A stretch of 57,028 nucleotides of DNA from Actinomyces naeslundii (GTDB taxonomy: Bacteria > Actinomycetota > Actinomycetes > Actinomycetales > Actinomycetaceae): positions 4,626 through 61,653 of the forward strand of contig NZ_MSRR01000012.1 in NCBI RefSeq assembly GCF_001956585.1, read 5' to 3'. The translations under genes and the position numbers were made by a program. Under the pieces are notes generated by a model that worked only from the letters and a program-made list of their open reading frames with translations, was not told the origin of the DNA and did not search any database. Positions 30,521 through 39,944 of this stretch are shown here, one piece after another (within the stretch, counting starts at the first letter, position 1; each line of letters begins with the position of its first letter).

Positions 30521-32254
30521 ATGACTGCTGCTCCAGGCCCCATGGGCGCCCCCGCAGGCGTAGCGACGATCCAACCCGCCGGCACCGCGAGGCACTCGGG
30601 CCGGTGGGCGGAGGCGGCGCTGCTCGGCGTGGCCCTGGTCCTCGGCCTGGGCGGCTTCGTGCTCACCGCGCTCAACCGCACCGGCTCCTCCCCCGCGCAG
30701 ACCGTCATGCTGGGAGGCGCCTTCCTCGGCCTGACCGTCCTCATGCACCTGTGGGTGCGCTACACCGCCCCCTGGGCCGACCCGGTCCTCCTGCCGGCAG
30801 CGGTGGCGCTCAATGGGATCGGCCTGGCCATGATCCAGCGCCTGGACCTGGCCTACGAGGTCAACGAGCAGTGGCAGTTCTACGTCGGCGCCAAGCAGCT
30901 GATCTGGACGCTGCTGGGTGTCATCCTCTTCTGCGCCGTGCTCTTCCTGCTGCGCGACTACCGGCGCCTGAGGCGCTGGGACCGTTGGGCCATGTGGTCC
31001 GGCCTGGTCTTCCTCGTCCTGCCCTTCCTGCCCTTCATCGGTCAGAGCATCAACGGCGCCCGCATCTGGATCCGGATCGGCCCCATGAGCTTCCAGCCGG
31101 CCGAGCTCTCCAAGGTGCTGCTGGCGGTCTTCTTCGCCTCCTACCTGGTGGCCAACCGGGACAACCTGGCTCTGGCGGGCCGCAAGGTGCTGTGGATGAG
31201 CCTGCCGCGCGCCCGCCACCTGGGCCCCCTGTTCATCGTGTGGGGCGTGAGCATCTGCGTCCTGGTCCTCCAGAAGGACCTGGGCTCCTCGGTCCTGCTG
31301 TTCGGCCTGTTCGTCGTCGTCCTGTACGTGGCCACCGACCGCCCCTCCTGGCTGCTCATCGGAGCGGCCCTGTTCCTCCCGGCGGCCTGGTTCGCGGCCA
31401 CGCACCTCCATCACGTCCAGCAGCGCATCAACGGCTGGCTCCACGCCACCGACAACGCCGTCTACAACGCCGCCGGCGGCTCCTGGCAGCTGCTGACGGG
31501 CATGTTCGGCATGTCCACCGGCGGACTCATGGGGGCCGGATGGGGCAAGGGGTCACCGACTCTCGTCACCTTCGCCAACTCCGACTTCATCTTCGCCTCG
31601 CTGGGCGAGGAGCTGGGCCTGACCGGCACGCTGGCCATCCTCATGCTCTACCTCGTCCTCATCCAGAGGGGGCTGCGTACTGCCGTCTCCCTGCGCGACG
31701 GCTTCGGCAAGCTCCTGGCAGTGGGCCTGTCCTTCGCCATCGCCCTGCAGATCTTCGTGGTCATCGGTGGCGTCACCCGGCTGATCCCGCTGACCGGGCT
31801 CACTCTGCCCTTCCTGGCCTACGGCGGCTCCTCACTCCTCGCCAACTGGGTCATCCTGGCCCTCCTGCTGCGCCTGTCCGACGCCGCCCGCCGTCCGGCC
31901 ACCCACGCACCGCGGATCATCGACACGGCCGAGCTGCCGGTCTCCCTGCGTCGTCGGGTGCAGGACGCCGGCGCAGACGAGCCGGCCGAGGAGACGGTCG
32001 GCAGCAGCCCCTCCCAAGCCGCCTCTCCAGCCTCTGCCAGCTATGTCGACGACCAGCGAGCCGGTCAGCCCGAAGCCGGAGGCTACGGGCCCCCCTCCGC
32101 GGCGCCCGGCAACCCGACGAACGACGCGACCCCCACGGTCTTCGTCAGCCAGGAGGCACCGCCTCCGCCGCACACCGCACCGGACGGAGAGACACTGCGC
32201 TCATCGCGGGCCCCGGGTTTCAGTGACGACAGCGACAGGAGGCAGCAGCCATGA
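30521..32254 (+). CDS. rodA: RodA/FtsW-type peptidoglycan glycosyltransferase (SEDS)
   Basis: A 577-residue SEDS polymerase with about 12 helices that extends glycan strands from lipid II. Conserved parts include GARIWIRIGPMSFQPAELSKVLLAVFFASYL (with the LxxxxFQPAE signature), GKGSPTLVTFANSDFIFASLGEELGL and PLTGLTLPFLAYGGSSLLANW. A cytoplasmic tail of about 110 residues, rich in Pro/Ser/Ala, follows and may be a phosphorylation target. It starts one base after the pstP stop and its stop overlaps pbpA, the transpeptidase it pairs with. Position makes RodA (elongation) more likely than FtsW. Confidence 0.94.
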   Translation: MTAAPGPMGAPAGVATIQPAGTARHSGRWAEAALLGVALVLGLGGFVLTALNRTGSSPAQTVMLGGAFLGLTVLMHLWVRYTAPWADPVLLPAAVALNGIGLAMIQRLDLAYEVNEQWQFYVGAKQLIWTLLGVILFCAVLFLLRDYRRLRRWDRWAMWSGLVFLVLPFLPFIGQSINGARIWIRIGPMSFQPAELSKVLLAVFFASYLVANRDNLALAGRKVLWMSLPRARHLGPLFIVWGVSICVLVLQKDLGSSVLLFGLFVVVLYVATDRPSWLLIGAALFLPAAWFAATHLHHVQQRINGWLHATDNAVYNAAGGSWQLLTGMFGMSTGGLMGAGWGKGSPTLVTFANSDFIFASLGEELGLTGTLAILMLYLVLIQRGLRTAVSLRDGFGKLLAVGLSFAIALQIFVVIGGVTRLIPLTGLTLPFLAYGGSSLLANWVILALLLRLSDAARRPATHAPRIIDTAELPVSLRRRVQDAGADEPAEETVGSSPSQAASPASASYVDDQRAGQPEAGGYGPPSAAPGNPTNDATPTVFVSQEAPPPPHTAPDGETLRSSRAPGFSDDSDRRQQP

Positions 32255-33753
32255 ACCGACAGATCCGGCAGGTCGCCTTCCTGGTCCTGGTCATGTTCTC
32301 CGCTCTGGCCCTGTCCGTCACCAGCGTCCAGGGCCTGGCTCGCCCCGCCATCTGGGAACCACTGTCCGCCAACGGAGCCCTCACCTCCGACGCACGCAAC
32401 TCGCGCACCGTCAGCCGGGAGTTCGGGACCGACCGCGGCCCGATCCTGCTGGCCGGTGGCACCACCATCGCCAGCACCCAGAAGTCCGACGACGGCCAGG
32501 GCTCCCAGAACTACCAGCGCGTCTACGCCAATGGCCCGCTCTACGCCCCGGTGACCGGCTACTTCTCGCCCGCCTTCGCCTCGATGACAGGCCTGGAGCG
32601 GGAGGAGAACTCCGTGCTCAACGGGGACGACCCCTCCTTGTTCTCCTCGCGGATCAAGACCCTGGTGACCGGCGGATCGCAGAAGGGCGGGGCCGTTGAG
32701 CTGACCATCAACCCCGAGATCCAGCAGGCGGCCTACGAGGCCCTGGGCAACCGTGAGGGCGCCGTCGTCGCTCTGGATCCCAGCACCGGGGCCATCCTCG
32801 CCCTGGTCTCCTCGCCCTCCTACGACCCCTCGGCGTTCGCCTCCCAGGATGCCAATGCCGCCATCGAGGCGAGCAAGGCCCTCAGCGAGGACTCCTCCCG
32901 GCCACTGGACAACCGGGCCATCGCCGGCAACCGCTACCCGCCGGGATCGACCTTCAAGATCATCACCACGGCGGCGGCGCTGCGCACCGGCAAGATCACG
33001 ACGGAGTCCGAGGTCGACGCCCCCGACACCATCACCCTGCCGGGTACCAGCCACTCCCTGGAGAACTACGGCGGGGAGTCCTGCGGCGGTGGCCGGACGA
33101 GCTTCTCCCACGCCTTCGCCGAGTCCTGCAACACCCCCTTCGCCCGGCTGGCGATGGACGTCGGTGAGAAGGAGCTGTCCAAGGAGGCCAGTAACTGGGG
33201 CTTCGGCTCGGATCTGTCCATTCCGCTGAAGGTCACCCCCTCGGTCTTCCCAGACAACGACTCCCAGGCGCAGACGGCCATGGCGGGCATCGGCCAGGCC
33301 TCCGTGCAGGCGACCCCGCTCATGATGGCGACGGTGGCGGCCACCGTGGCCAACGACGGCGAGCAGATGACCCCCTACCTGGTCTCGCGGACCCTCGACC
33401 CGGACCTCAACGAGGTCAGCACCACCTCCAAGAAGGTGGCCCGCACCCCGATCGACTCCGCCACCGCCAAGTCCCTGTCCTCTCTCATGCAGACCGCCGT
33501 CGCCGAGGGCACGGGCACCAGCGCCCAGGTCGCCGGGGTCCAGGTGGCCGGCAAGACCGGTACCGCGGAGACCGGTACGGACAGCGGCCCAACCACCTGG
33601 TTCGTGGGCTTCGCCGGAACAGACATCAACAAGCCCCAGATCGCGCTCGCCGTCGTGCTCGACGGCAATGCCGAGACCGAGGACGGCGCCACCGGCGGCA
33701 AGATCGCCGGCCCCATCGCGGCTCAGGTCATCGATGCGGCGGTGGACCAGTGA
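32251..33753 (+). CDS. pbpA: PbpA: class B penicillin-binding protein (transpeptidase)
   Basis: A 500-residue monofunctional transpeptidase anchored by one helix (about 5-28). Catalytic motifs are complete: SxxK as STFK (Ser233-Lys236), SxN as SCN (292-294) and KTG (434-436). The N-terminal dimerisation segment ends with RGPILLAGGTTIAST, the actinobacterial PbpA type. It cross-links wall strands made by the adjacent RodA. ATG overlaps the rodA stop; the stop overlaps the next kinase gene (GTGA). Confidence 0.95.
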   Translation: MNRQIRQVAFLVLVMFSALALSVTSVQGLARPAIWEPLSANGALTSDARNSRTVSREFGTDRGPILLAGGTTIASTQKSDDGQGSQNYQRVYANGPLYAPVTGYFSPAFASMTGLEREENSVLNGDDPSLFSSRIKTLVTGGSQKGGAVELTINPEIQQAAYEALGNREGAVVALDPSTGAILALVSSPSYDPSAFASQDANAAIEASKALSEDSSRPLDNRAIAGNRYPPGSTFKIITTAAALRTGKITTESEVDAPDTITLPGTSHSLENYGGESCGGGRTSFSHAFAESCNTPFARLAMDVGEKELSKEASNWGFGSDLSIPLKVTPSVFPDNDSQAQTAMAGIGQASVQATPLMMATVAATVANDGEQMTPYLVSRTLDPDLNEVSTTSKKVARTPIDSATAKSLSSLMQTAVAEGTGTSAQVAGVQVAGKTGTAETGTDSGPTTWFVGFAGTDINKPQIALAVVLDGNAETEDGATGGKIAGPIAAQVIDAAVDQ

Positions 33754-34877
33754 AGCCAGTCGCAGGACTCCAGCTCCAGGGCCGCTACGAGCTCGTGGAG
33801 CAGATCGCCCTGGGTGGCATGGGGCAGGTGTGGCGTGCCACCGACCTGCGCTCGGGTCGGGCGGTGGCGGCCAAGATCCTGCGTCCCGAGCTGACCGGGG
33901 ACGAGATCTTCCTGTCCCGTCTGCGCGCGGAGGCCAAGAACTCTCAGGGTCTGCGTCACCCCAACCTCGCCGTCGTCCTGGACTCCGGTGAGAAGGACGG
34001 CACCGGCTGGCTCATCATGGAGCTCGTCCAGGGCCGCGCCCTGTCCGACATCATCGCCGAGAAGGGCACCTTGTCCCCCGCCGAGATCCTGCCGATCCTG
34101 GCCCAGGTGGCCCGGGCCCTCCAGGTCGTCCACGACTCCGGCGTCGTCCACCGCGACGTCAAGCCCTCCAACATCCTCATCAACCGCGAGGGGCTGGCCA
34201 AGCTCACCGACTTCGGCATCTCCACCGGCATCAACCAGCGCCCGCTGACGGCCTCCGGCATGGTCATGGGCACCGCCCAGTACCTCGCCCCCGAGCAGGC
34301 CATGGGCAACATGGCCACCCCGGCCGGCGACCTCTACGGGCTGGGCATCATCGCCTACGAGGCCCTGGTGGGACGCCGTCCTTTCAGCGGCGCCACCCAG
34401 GTGGACATCGCCTTCGCCCACGTCAATGAGCAGGTGCCGGCCCTTCCCGACGCCGTCCCGCCGCAGGTGCGTGACATCGTCCTCAAGCTGCTCTCCAAGA
34501 AGCCGGCCGACCGCCCGCGCTCAGCACGCGAGGTGGCCCGCGCCCTGGATCGGGCAGTCGTGAACCTGCCCACGGACGCCTGGGACCCCCGCGAGGCGCT
34601 CAGCTGGGAGTCCACCGGCCGCCGTGGCCCGCAGACCCGTGAGCTGCCGCAGCCGACCACGGTGCGTCCCGGCCGTCACGCGGCCCAGGAGCCGACGCCG
34701 TCGCGCACCGCCCGGCACGCCTCCGGACGCTCCTTCCTCGGCCTCAATCTGCTAACCCTGAGAGTCATCATCCCCGCACTCGCCCTCATCACCCTGCACA
34801 GCACGGGTACGCTTGCCCATGCGCATCAGGTCATGCCAGCCTTGATGCTGAGCATCCCTGTCAAGGAGGTACTGTGA
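33750..34877 (+). CDS. pknA: PknA-like serine/threonine protein kinase
   Basis: A 375-residue Hanks-type kinase. The glycine loop is LGGMGQVW (21-28), the ATP lysine Lys42, the catalytic HRDVKPSN (134-141) and DFG (154-156), so it should be active. A linker with Arg/Gln/Pro precedes a single C-terminal helix (about 330-350) and only a short outside tail with no PASTA repeats, as in PknA. GTG 33750 overlaps the pbpA stop, and its stop overlaps pknB. Confidence 0.93.
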   Translation: MKPVAGLQLQGRYELVEQIALGGMGQVWRATDLRSGRAVAAKILRPELTGDEIFLSRLRAEAKNSQGLRHPNLAVVLDSGEKDGTGWLIMELVQGRALSDIIAEKGTLSPAEILPILAQVARALQVVHDSGVVHRDVKPSNILINREGLAKLTDFGISTGINQRPLTASGMVMGTAQYLAPEQAMGNMATPAGDLYGLGIIAYEALVGRRPFSGATQVDIAFAHVNEQVPALPDAVPPQVRDIVLKLLSKKPADRPRSAREVARALDRAVVNLPTDAWDPREALSWESTGRRGPQTRELPQPTTVRPGRHAAQEPTPSRTARHASGRSFLGLNLLTLRVIIPALALITLHSTGTLAHAHQVMPALMLSIPVKEVL

Positions 34878-36934
34878 CCAGTCAGTTCCCCCAGGTCCTC
34901 GCGGGCCGTTACGAGATCCGCGACCTCATCGGACGTGGTGGTATGGCAGAGGTGCACCTCGGCTACGACACCCGCCTGTCGCGGGTCGTGGCCATCAAGC
35001 TGTTGCGTTCAGACATCGCCGGCGACCCAACCTTCCAGGCCCGTTTCCGCCGCGAGGCCCAGTCGGCGGCGGCACTCAATCACCCCGCCGTCGTCGCCGT
35101 CTACGACTCCGGCGAGGAGGAGCTGCTTCAGCCCGGCGGCGCCAGCCGTACCGTGCCCTACATCGTCATGGAGTACGTCGAGGGGCACACCGTGCGCGAG
35201 CTCCTCAGCGAGGGCGAGGCCGTCCCGATCCCGGAGGCCGTGGAGATCGTCTCCGGCGTCCTGGACGCGTTGGAGTACTCCCACCGGGTGGGGATCGTCC
35301 ACCGCGACATCAAGCCCGGAAACATCATGCTGACCTCCACCGGTGCGGTGAAGGTCATGGACTTCGGCATCGCAAGGGCCATTGAGGACTCCGCCTCCAC
35401 GGTGACCCAGACCCACACCGTGGTGGGCACCGCCCAGTACCTCTCGCCGGAGCAGGCCCGTGGTGAGTCCGTCGACGCCCGCTCGGACCTGTACTCCACC
35501 GGCTGCCTCCTCTACGAGCTCCTCACCGGTCAGCCCCCCTTCCAGGGCGACTCCGCGGTGGCCATCGCCTATCAGCACGTGCGCGAGATTCCCAAACGGC
35601 CCTCCTCGCTGGCCGCCGACGTCCCCGAGTCCCTGGACCGGGTCATCCTCAAGTCGCTGGCCAAGAGCCGCGATGACCGCTACCAGGACGCCGCCCATAT
35701 GCGCGCCGACCTGCAGGCGGCCGCTCGGGGCATGTCCGTGGCCGCGCCGGCCGCCGACTCCTGGTCCCCGGCCACCTCGGTCATGGCCTCACCGGCCGCC
35801 GAGCCGGTTCAGCCCACCTCCGCCTTCGCCCAGGTGCCCTCCGGGTCCTCTCCGATACAGGCGGCCAAGGAGGCCGAGGAGCCCGAGGAGAAGCCCAAGA
35901 GCCACGCCTGGGTCTGGATCCTCGTGTTCCTGCTGTTCATGGCCCTGGCCGTCGTCGCCGGGCTGTGGGCCTCCGGAGCCTTCGACTCTCACCCGACCCC
36001 GACGCCGAGTGCGACCGTCAGCAAGGTGGATGTCCCCGACGTCGCCGGCCAGGATGAGGACTCGGCCAAGAAGACCGTCGAGGACGCCGGCCTGAAGTTC
36101 GCCAAGGATGAGGTCGCCAACGACACCGTCAGCGCAGGCCTGGCCGTCTCCTCCGACCCGTCGAAGGGCACGAAGGTCGATCCGGGCACCACCGTCACCG
36201 TCCACTTCTCCACCGGATCGGCCACGGTCAAGGTGCCCGACTTGGAGGGCAAGACCCAGGAGGACGCCCGCAAGGCCCTCAAAGAGGCGGGGCTCGAGGG
36301 TGGCAACACCACCCTGGAGGACTCCTCCAGCGTCGCGAAGGACCGGGTCATCTACACCGATCCATCGGCGGGGACCTCCGTTGAGCGCGGCACCACGGTG
36401 AACCTGGTGCTCTCCACCGGCAATACCTCCGTCCCCGACATCAGCGGCCAGGACGAGGCCACGGCGAAGAAGACCATCGAGGACGCCGGCCTGAAGTTCA
36501 AGCGCGGCGACGACGTCACCTCCACCGAGGTCGAGCAGGGCAAGGCCGTCTCCTCCGACCCGGCCTCGGGCTCCAGCGCCTCAGCGGGAGACACGATCAC
36601 CGTGCACTTCTCCAGCGGGGCCGGGGCCACGCCGACGCCGAGCAGCATGGTGACGGTGCCCAAGGACCTCAACGGGAAGACTGCCGATGAAGCGGCTGCC
36701 GAGCTGCAGAAGCTCGGTCTCAACGTTACCCAGGATCAGAAGGCCTCCAAGGACGTGGACGCCGGTAAGGTCATTGGCACTGATCCGAAGGCTGGCACTC
36801 AGGTGCCCGCCGGTTCCACCGTCAACCTCACGGTCTCCACTGGTAATAAGGACAGCGGGGACAACAACAACCAACAGCAACCAGCCAACCCCAATCCCGG
36901 CGGTGGCGGGAACAACGCCGGCGGCAACAACTGA
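34874..36934 (+). CDS. pknB: PknB: PASTA-domain serine/threonine protein kinase
   Basis: A 686-residue transmembrane kinase that senses wall fragments or lipid II. Kinase domain about 11-280: IGRGGMAEVHLG, Lys42, HRDIKPGN (143-150), DFG (163-165) and a Thr-rich activation loop (SASTVTQTHTVVGT). After a linker comes one helix (about 345-367), then four PASTA repeats (about 384-660) and a Gly/Asn/Gln tail. Repeats 1 and 3 share DAGLKF segments nearly identical in DNA, suggesting a recent duplication or conversion. GTG start. Last gene of the operon. Confidence 0.96.
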   Translation: MTSQFPQVLAGRYEIRDLIGRGGMAEVHLGYDTRLSRVVAIKLLRSDIAGDPTFQARFRREAQSAAALNHPAVVAVYDSGEEELLQPGGASRTVPYIVMEYVEGHTVRELLSEGEAVPIPEAVEIVSGVLDALEYSHRVGIVHRDIKPGNIMLTSTGAVKVMDFGIARAIEDSASTVTQTHTVVGTAQYLSPEQARGESVDARSDLYSTGCLLYELLTGQPPFQGDSAVAIAYQHVREIPKRPSSLAADVPESLDRVILKSLAKSRDDRYQDAAHMRADLQAAARGMSVAAPAADSWSPATSVMASPAAEPVQPTSAFAQVPSGSSPIQAAKEAEEPEEKPKSHAWVWILVFLLFMALAVVAGLWASGAFDSHPTPTPSATVSKVDVPDVAGQDEDSAKKTVEDAGLKFAKDEVANDTVSAGLAVSSDPSKGTKVDPGTTVTVHFSTGSATVKVPDLEGKTQEDARKALKEAGLEGGNTTLEDSSSVAKDRVIYTDPSAGTSVERGTTVNLVLSTGNTSVPDISGQDEATAKKTIEDAGLKFKRGDDVTSTEVEQGKAVSSDPASGSSASAGDTITVHFSSGAGATPTPSSMVTVPKDLNGKTADEAAAELQKLGLNVTQDQKASKDVDAGKVIGTDPKAGTQVPAGSTVNLTVSTGNKDSGDNNNQQQPANPNPGGGGNNAGGNN

Positions 36935-36988
36935 TCACCCGAGAGGCCATGGTGCCGGACTCGAGCTGATCCCCTCGTTCAGATGACT

Positions 36989-37018
36989 GGCCCCTGAGAC
37001 ACCACGGTCTCAGGGGCC
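36989..37018. terminator. Bidirectional terminator between pknB and response regulator
   Basis: GGCCCCTGAGAC (36989-37000) and GTCTCAGGGGCC (37007-37018) are perfect 12-base arms around ACCACG. It lies between convergent gene ends; no clear U run. Confidence 0.8.
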
Positions 37019-37031
37019 GGTCGCGTCCCTG

Positions 37032-37775
37032 TCACCCCAGCAGGCCGGCGCGCTCGGCGAGGACCGCCAGGTGCACCCGGTTGCGGGCCCCCACCCGGTC
37101 CTGGGCGCTGTGCAGGTGGGTCTTGACGGTGGAGGTCGAGATGTACAGCCGGGTAGCGATCTCCTCGGTGGTCAGTCCCTCGGCCGCCGCCGCGATGACA
37201 TCGAGCTCGCGCCGGCTGAGCCCGGCCGCGGCCTGCCGGGCCTGCGCCACGGCGCGCTGACGCTCCTCGGCGCGAGCGTCATAGGCCGCCACCACCGGGG
37301 CCGCGACCGCCGGCTGAGAGCGCACGTAGCGCAACAGCTCGGCCAGTGCGCCCGGGGACAGGACGGACTCGCCCATCATGACCCGGCGCAGTCCGGCGTC
37401 GAGCTCCTCGGAGGCCGAGTACTTGAGCAGGTAGCCCACCGCACCGGCCTCAATGACCCGCACGACGGCGTCATCGACGTCCCAGGTGGTCAGAGCCACG
37501 ACATGAGGATGACGCGGAGCCGCACAGATCTGGCGCGTCGCCTCAATCCCGTCCATGACAGGCATCCCGAGGTCCATGAGCACGATATCGGCCTCAACCC
37601 GTTCAACGGCCTCGATCGCCTGGCGACCGTCACCGGCCTCGGCGACCACCGCGTAGTCCTCACGCGGCCGCAGAAGCGGTTTGATGGCGGCGCGGGTGAG
37701 CGGGTCGTCGTCGACGAGGATGATGCGCACAGGGGAGGACGGTGAGGGGACCGGGGCGGCGGAGGGGTCGGGCAC
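37032..37775 (-). CDS. NarL/LuxR-type response regulator
   Basis: A 247-residue two-component regulator: receiver domain about 17-135 with the acidic pocket DDD (22-24), phosphoacceptor Asp68 (VLMDLGMP) and the Lys region LLKYSASEELD. The LuxR helix-turn-helix is near 190-235 (LSRRELDVIAAAAEGLTTEEIATRLYISTSTVKTHLHSA). A longer linker than usual separates the domains. It has its own leaderless promoter although it follows the kinase gene by 117 bases on the same strand. Targets are unknown. Confidence 0.92.
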   Translation of the reverse strand: MPDPSAAPVPSPSSPVRIILVDDDPLTRAAIKPLLRPREDYAVVAEAGDGRQAIEAVERVEADIVLMDLGMPVMDGIEATRQICAAPRHPHVVALTTWDVDDAVVRVIEAGAVGYLLKYSASEELDAGLRRVMMGESVLSPGALAELLRYVRSQPAVAAPVVAAYDARAEERQRAVAQARQAAAGLSRRELDVIAAAAEGLTTEEIATRLYISTSTVKTHLHSAQDRVGARNRVHLAVLAERAGLLG

Positions 37776-37781
37776 GGGGCC

Positions 37782-37787
37782 AGCCTA
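37782..37787 (-). promoter_or_regulatory. -10 box of leaderless promoter (response regulator)
   Basis: On the minus strand TAGGCT, six bases, then GTG 37775. Confidence 0.58.
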
Positions 37788-37892
37788 GGTGCGTGCGCCG
37801 ACACGATCACCGTCCCAACGGCCCAGACGCACGAGGATTCTTCAGGTCGAGTGCCCAGTGCCCTGATCCATATCTCCCGGGGCTCGGCCCGG

Positions 37893-39668
37893 TCAGCGGC
37901 CAGCCGGGGACGAGTCCACCGAGCGCCACGGCAGGTGCGCGCTCACCACGAACCTGCCGTGGCCGTCGGGGCCGGCACGGAAGGTGCCGCCGCAAATCTC
38001 CGCCCGCCGAGCCATGCCGCGCAGGCCCGAGCCGCCCTGGGTGTCACCGGCCACGGCACCGACTCCCGAGCCCGCTCCTGGTCCCCAGCCGGAGCCGACG
38101 ACCTGAGGCGCCTCACAGGCCTCCTCACCATGCGCACCGGCTTCGGGCGTCGGCTTCTGGCGGGGGATCCGGTTGGAACAGGTGATGTCGATGCCGGCCT
38201 CCGGCCCGCCCTCGACCCTCAGCTGGACGCTCATGCCGGGCGAGTGCTTGCGGGCGTTGGTCAGGGACTCCTGGACGATCCGATAGACGGCGCGGGAGAG
38301 CACCTCGTCGGCCTCCGCGGCCCGATCGAGGTAGATCGACGAGCTCAGCGGCTGGCTGGCGGCGAGCACCCCGTCGACAACCTCCTTGAGGTCCTCCAGA
38401 CGCGGGGCGGGCTCGGCCGCACCCACCGGTTCGCGCAGGACCGCCAGCAGAGAGCGCAGATCCTTCATGGCCCCCTGGGCCTCCTCCCGCACGCGCTGGG
38501 CGGCGGCCTGAGGACTCTCCTCATCCGCAGGGTCGGCGGAGCCCACGGCACCCTGGGAGTCCGGCGTCGCCAGCACCCCTTGCTCAAGGGCGGCGGCGTG
38601 GAGGGCAAGCAGCGACAGGCGGTGGCCGAGCCCGTCGTGCACCTCACGGGCCACCCGCTCGCGCTCGGCCTGCAGGCTCACGGTGTCCGCCAGGCGGGTC
38701 GAGGTTTGTGCCTGCTCCTCAGCGGTGCGCTCGGCGCGGGCCGATGCGGCAGCGGCCTCGTGGGCCCGACGTCGCGCCTCCTTCTCCCCGTCACGTGCGC
38801 GCAGCCACAGCCCGACGGCGATAGGCAGGGCCATGACCACCATCGCGAGGAACAGCACCTGCAGCGCCGACACATGGGTCACGGCATCGGGATCAGGTGA
38901 TCCCGAGGCGATCTTCCCAATCATTGAGTTCCCAGTGGATCCATAGCTCGCGTCGCGGAAGAGCGCCACCAGGGTACCGACGGTGAGCAGGGCACCCGCG
39001 GCCCACGGGACTGGGTCTCGCAGGGACCGGGACCGGCGCACCACGGTGGTGAAGGCGATGAGTCCTACCGTGGTGTCCAAGAAGAGCGCAATGCCCGAGA
39101 GCGCCGAGGCGACCGTGATCGGTACCGGCCAGCGCCGACGCAGGAAGACGGCGACGAGGAGCACCAGCCCCATCAGGACCGCGGCAAACTCGAGCAGCAC
39201 ATTACCCGTCTGCTTGAGCGCCTGCTCATGACCGAAGTGCGACCCCAGCGCGATGAGGGAGTTCAGGAGGCACAGGACGAACAGTCCCAGGGAGCGCAGG
39301 ACCGCGAGAGTGACCTCGAGAGTGCGGCGTTGCGACGGGGACAGGGATTCCTTGAACGACGGAGCTGGTCTCGCAGGGGTGAGCGGTGCAGGACCGTAGG
39401 GAGCCGCAGCCATCGGGGGGCGGAGGTGCGGGACCGCCCCCGCAGAAGCGGCGGGAGGAGTGGGATAAGCAGGATACGAGGGTGGCATGGGGTATCCCGA
39501 GTACCCCTGATACCCCGGGTGGGTGGGATAGGGAGAGTAGGCGGGCCGGCTCTGCGGGCCCGGCGTCCTGGAGGTGGGCGCCGCCCGGCCAACGCCGGCG
39601 ACACCGCTCCACCCCGGCACGGGCGGTGTGCCGGGTGCAGGAGCGGACGGGTGGCCGGGGACTGACAT
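37893..39668 (-). CDS. DesK/NarL-family sensor histidine kinase
   Basis: A 591-residue membrane kinase. The first 100 residues form a Pro/Tyr-rich cytoplasmic tail (YSPYPTHPGYQGYSGYPMPP). About six helices follow (121-290), then a coiled coil and the HisKA_3 box ERERVAREVHDGLGHRLS with phosphoacceptor His344. The HATPase_c domain has YRIVQESLTNARKHSPG and GLRGMARRAEICGG. It also contains a Gly-rich insert (GWGPGAGSGVGAVAG). ATG 39668 is chosen over an open upstream extension because TACAGT lies six bases before it. It probably phosphorylates the neighbouring regulator; the Pro/Tyr tail suggests a docking role. Confidence 0.9.
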   Translation of the reverse strand: MSVPGHPSAPAPGTPPVPGWSGVAGVGRAAPTSRTPGPQSRPAYSPYPTHPGYQGYSGYPMPPSYPAYPTPPAASAGAVPHLRPPMAAAPYGPAPLTPARPAPSFKESLSPSQRRTLEVTLAVLRSLGLFVLCLLNSLIALGSHFGHEQALKQTGNVLLEFAAVLMGLVLLVAVFLRRRWPVPITVASALSGIALFLDTTVGLIAFTTVVRRSRSLRDPVPWAAGALLTVGTLVALFRDASYGSTGNSMIGKIASGSPDPDAVTHVSALQVLFLAMVVMALPIAVGLWLRARDGEKEARRRAHEAAAASARAERTAEEQAQTSTRLADTVSLQAERERVAREVHDGLGHRLSLLALHAAALEQGVLATPDSQGAVGSADPADEESPQAAAQRVREEAQGAMKDLRSLLAVLREPVGAAEPAPRLEDLKEVVDGVLAASQPLSSSIYLDRAAEADEVLSRAVYRIVQESLTNARKHSPGMSVQLRVEGGPEAGIDITCSNRIPRQKPTPEAGAHGEEACEAPQVVGSGWGPGAGSGVGAVAGDTQGGSGLRGMARRAEICGGTFRAGPDGHGRFVVSAHLPWRSVDSSPAGR

Positions 39669-39674
39669 GTGCTC

Positions 39675-39680
39675 ACTGTA
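39675..39680 (-). promoter_or_regulatory. -10 box of leaderless promoter (histidine kinase)
   Basis: On the minus strand TACAGT, six bases (GAGCAC), then ATG 39668; the same hexamer as upstream of the TetR gene. Confidence 0.55.
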
Positions 39681-39944
39681 GAGCCGGGCACTGACACGCA
39701 TAGTCACCCGATAGGACACGATTCCGGACGATCGAGCACCCGACTCGTCGTCCTTTCGGACAGTCCCGACAAGCACCCTTTTGGACAGCCGTCTCGGACT
39801 CATCGGTCGATGTGCCCACTGCGCAGCCGGGGCCATCGTTGTTCCCGTCAGCTGATCCCGTCGGCTCAAGCCATGACTCGTATCCCGGTCGGCGCCGCCG
39901 CTTCCGGTTCAGCACCTCACCGCCTACATCTCGAAGGACCCATC

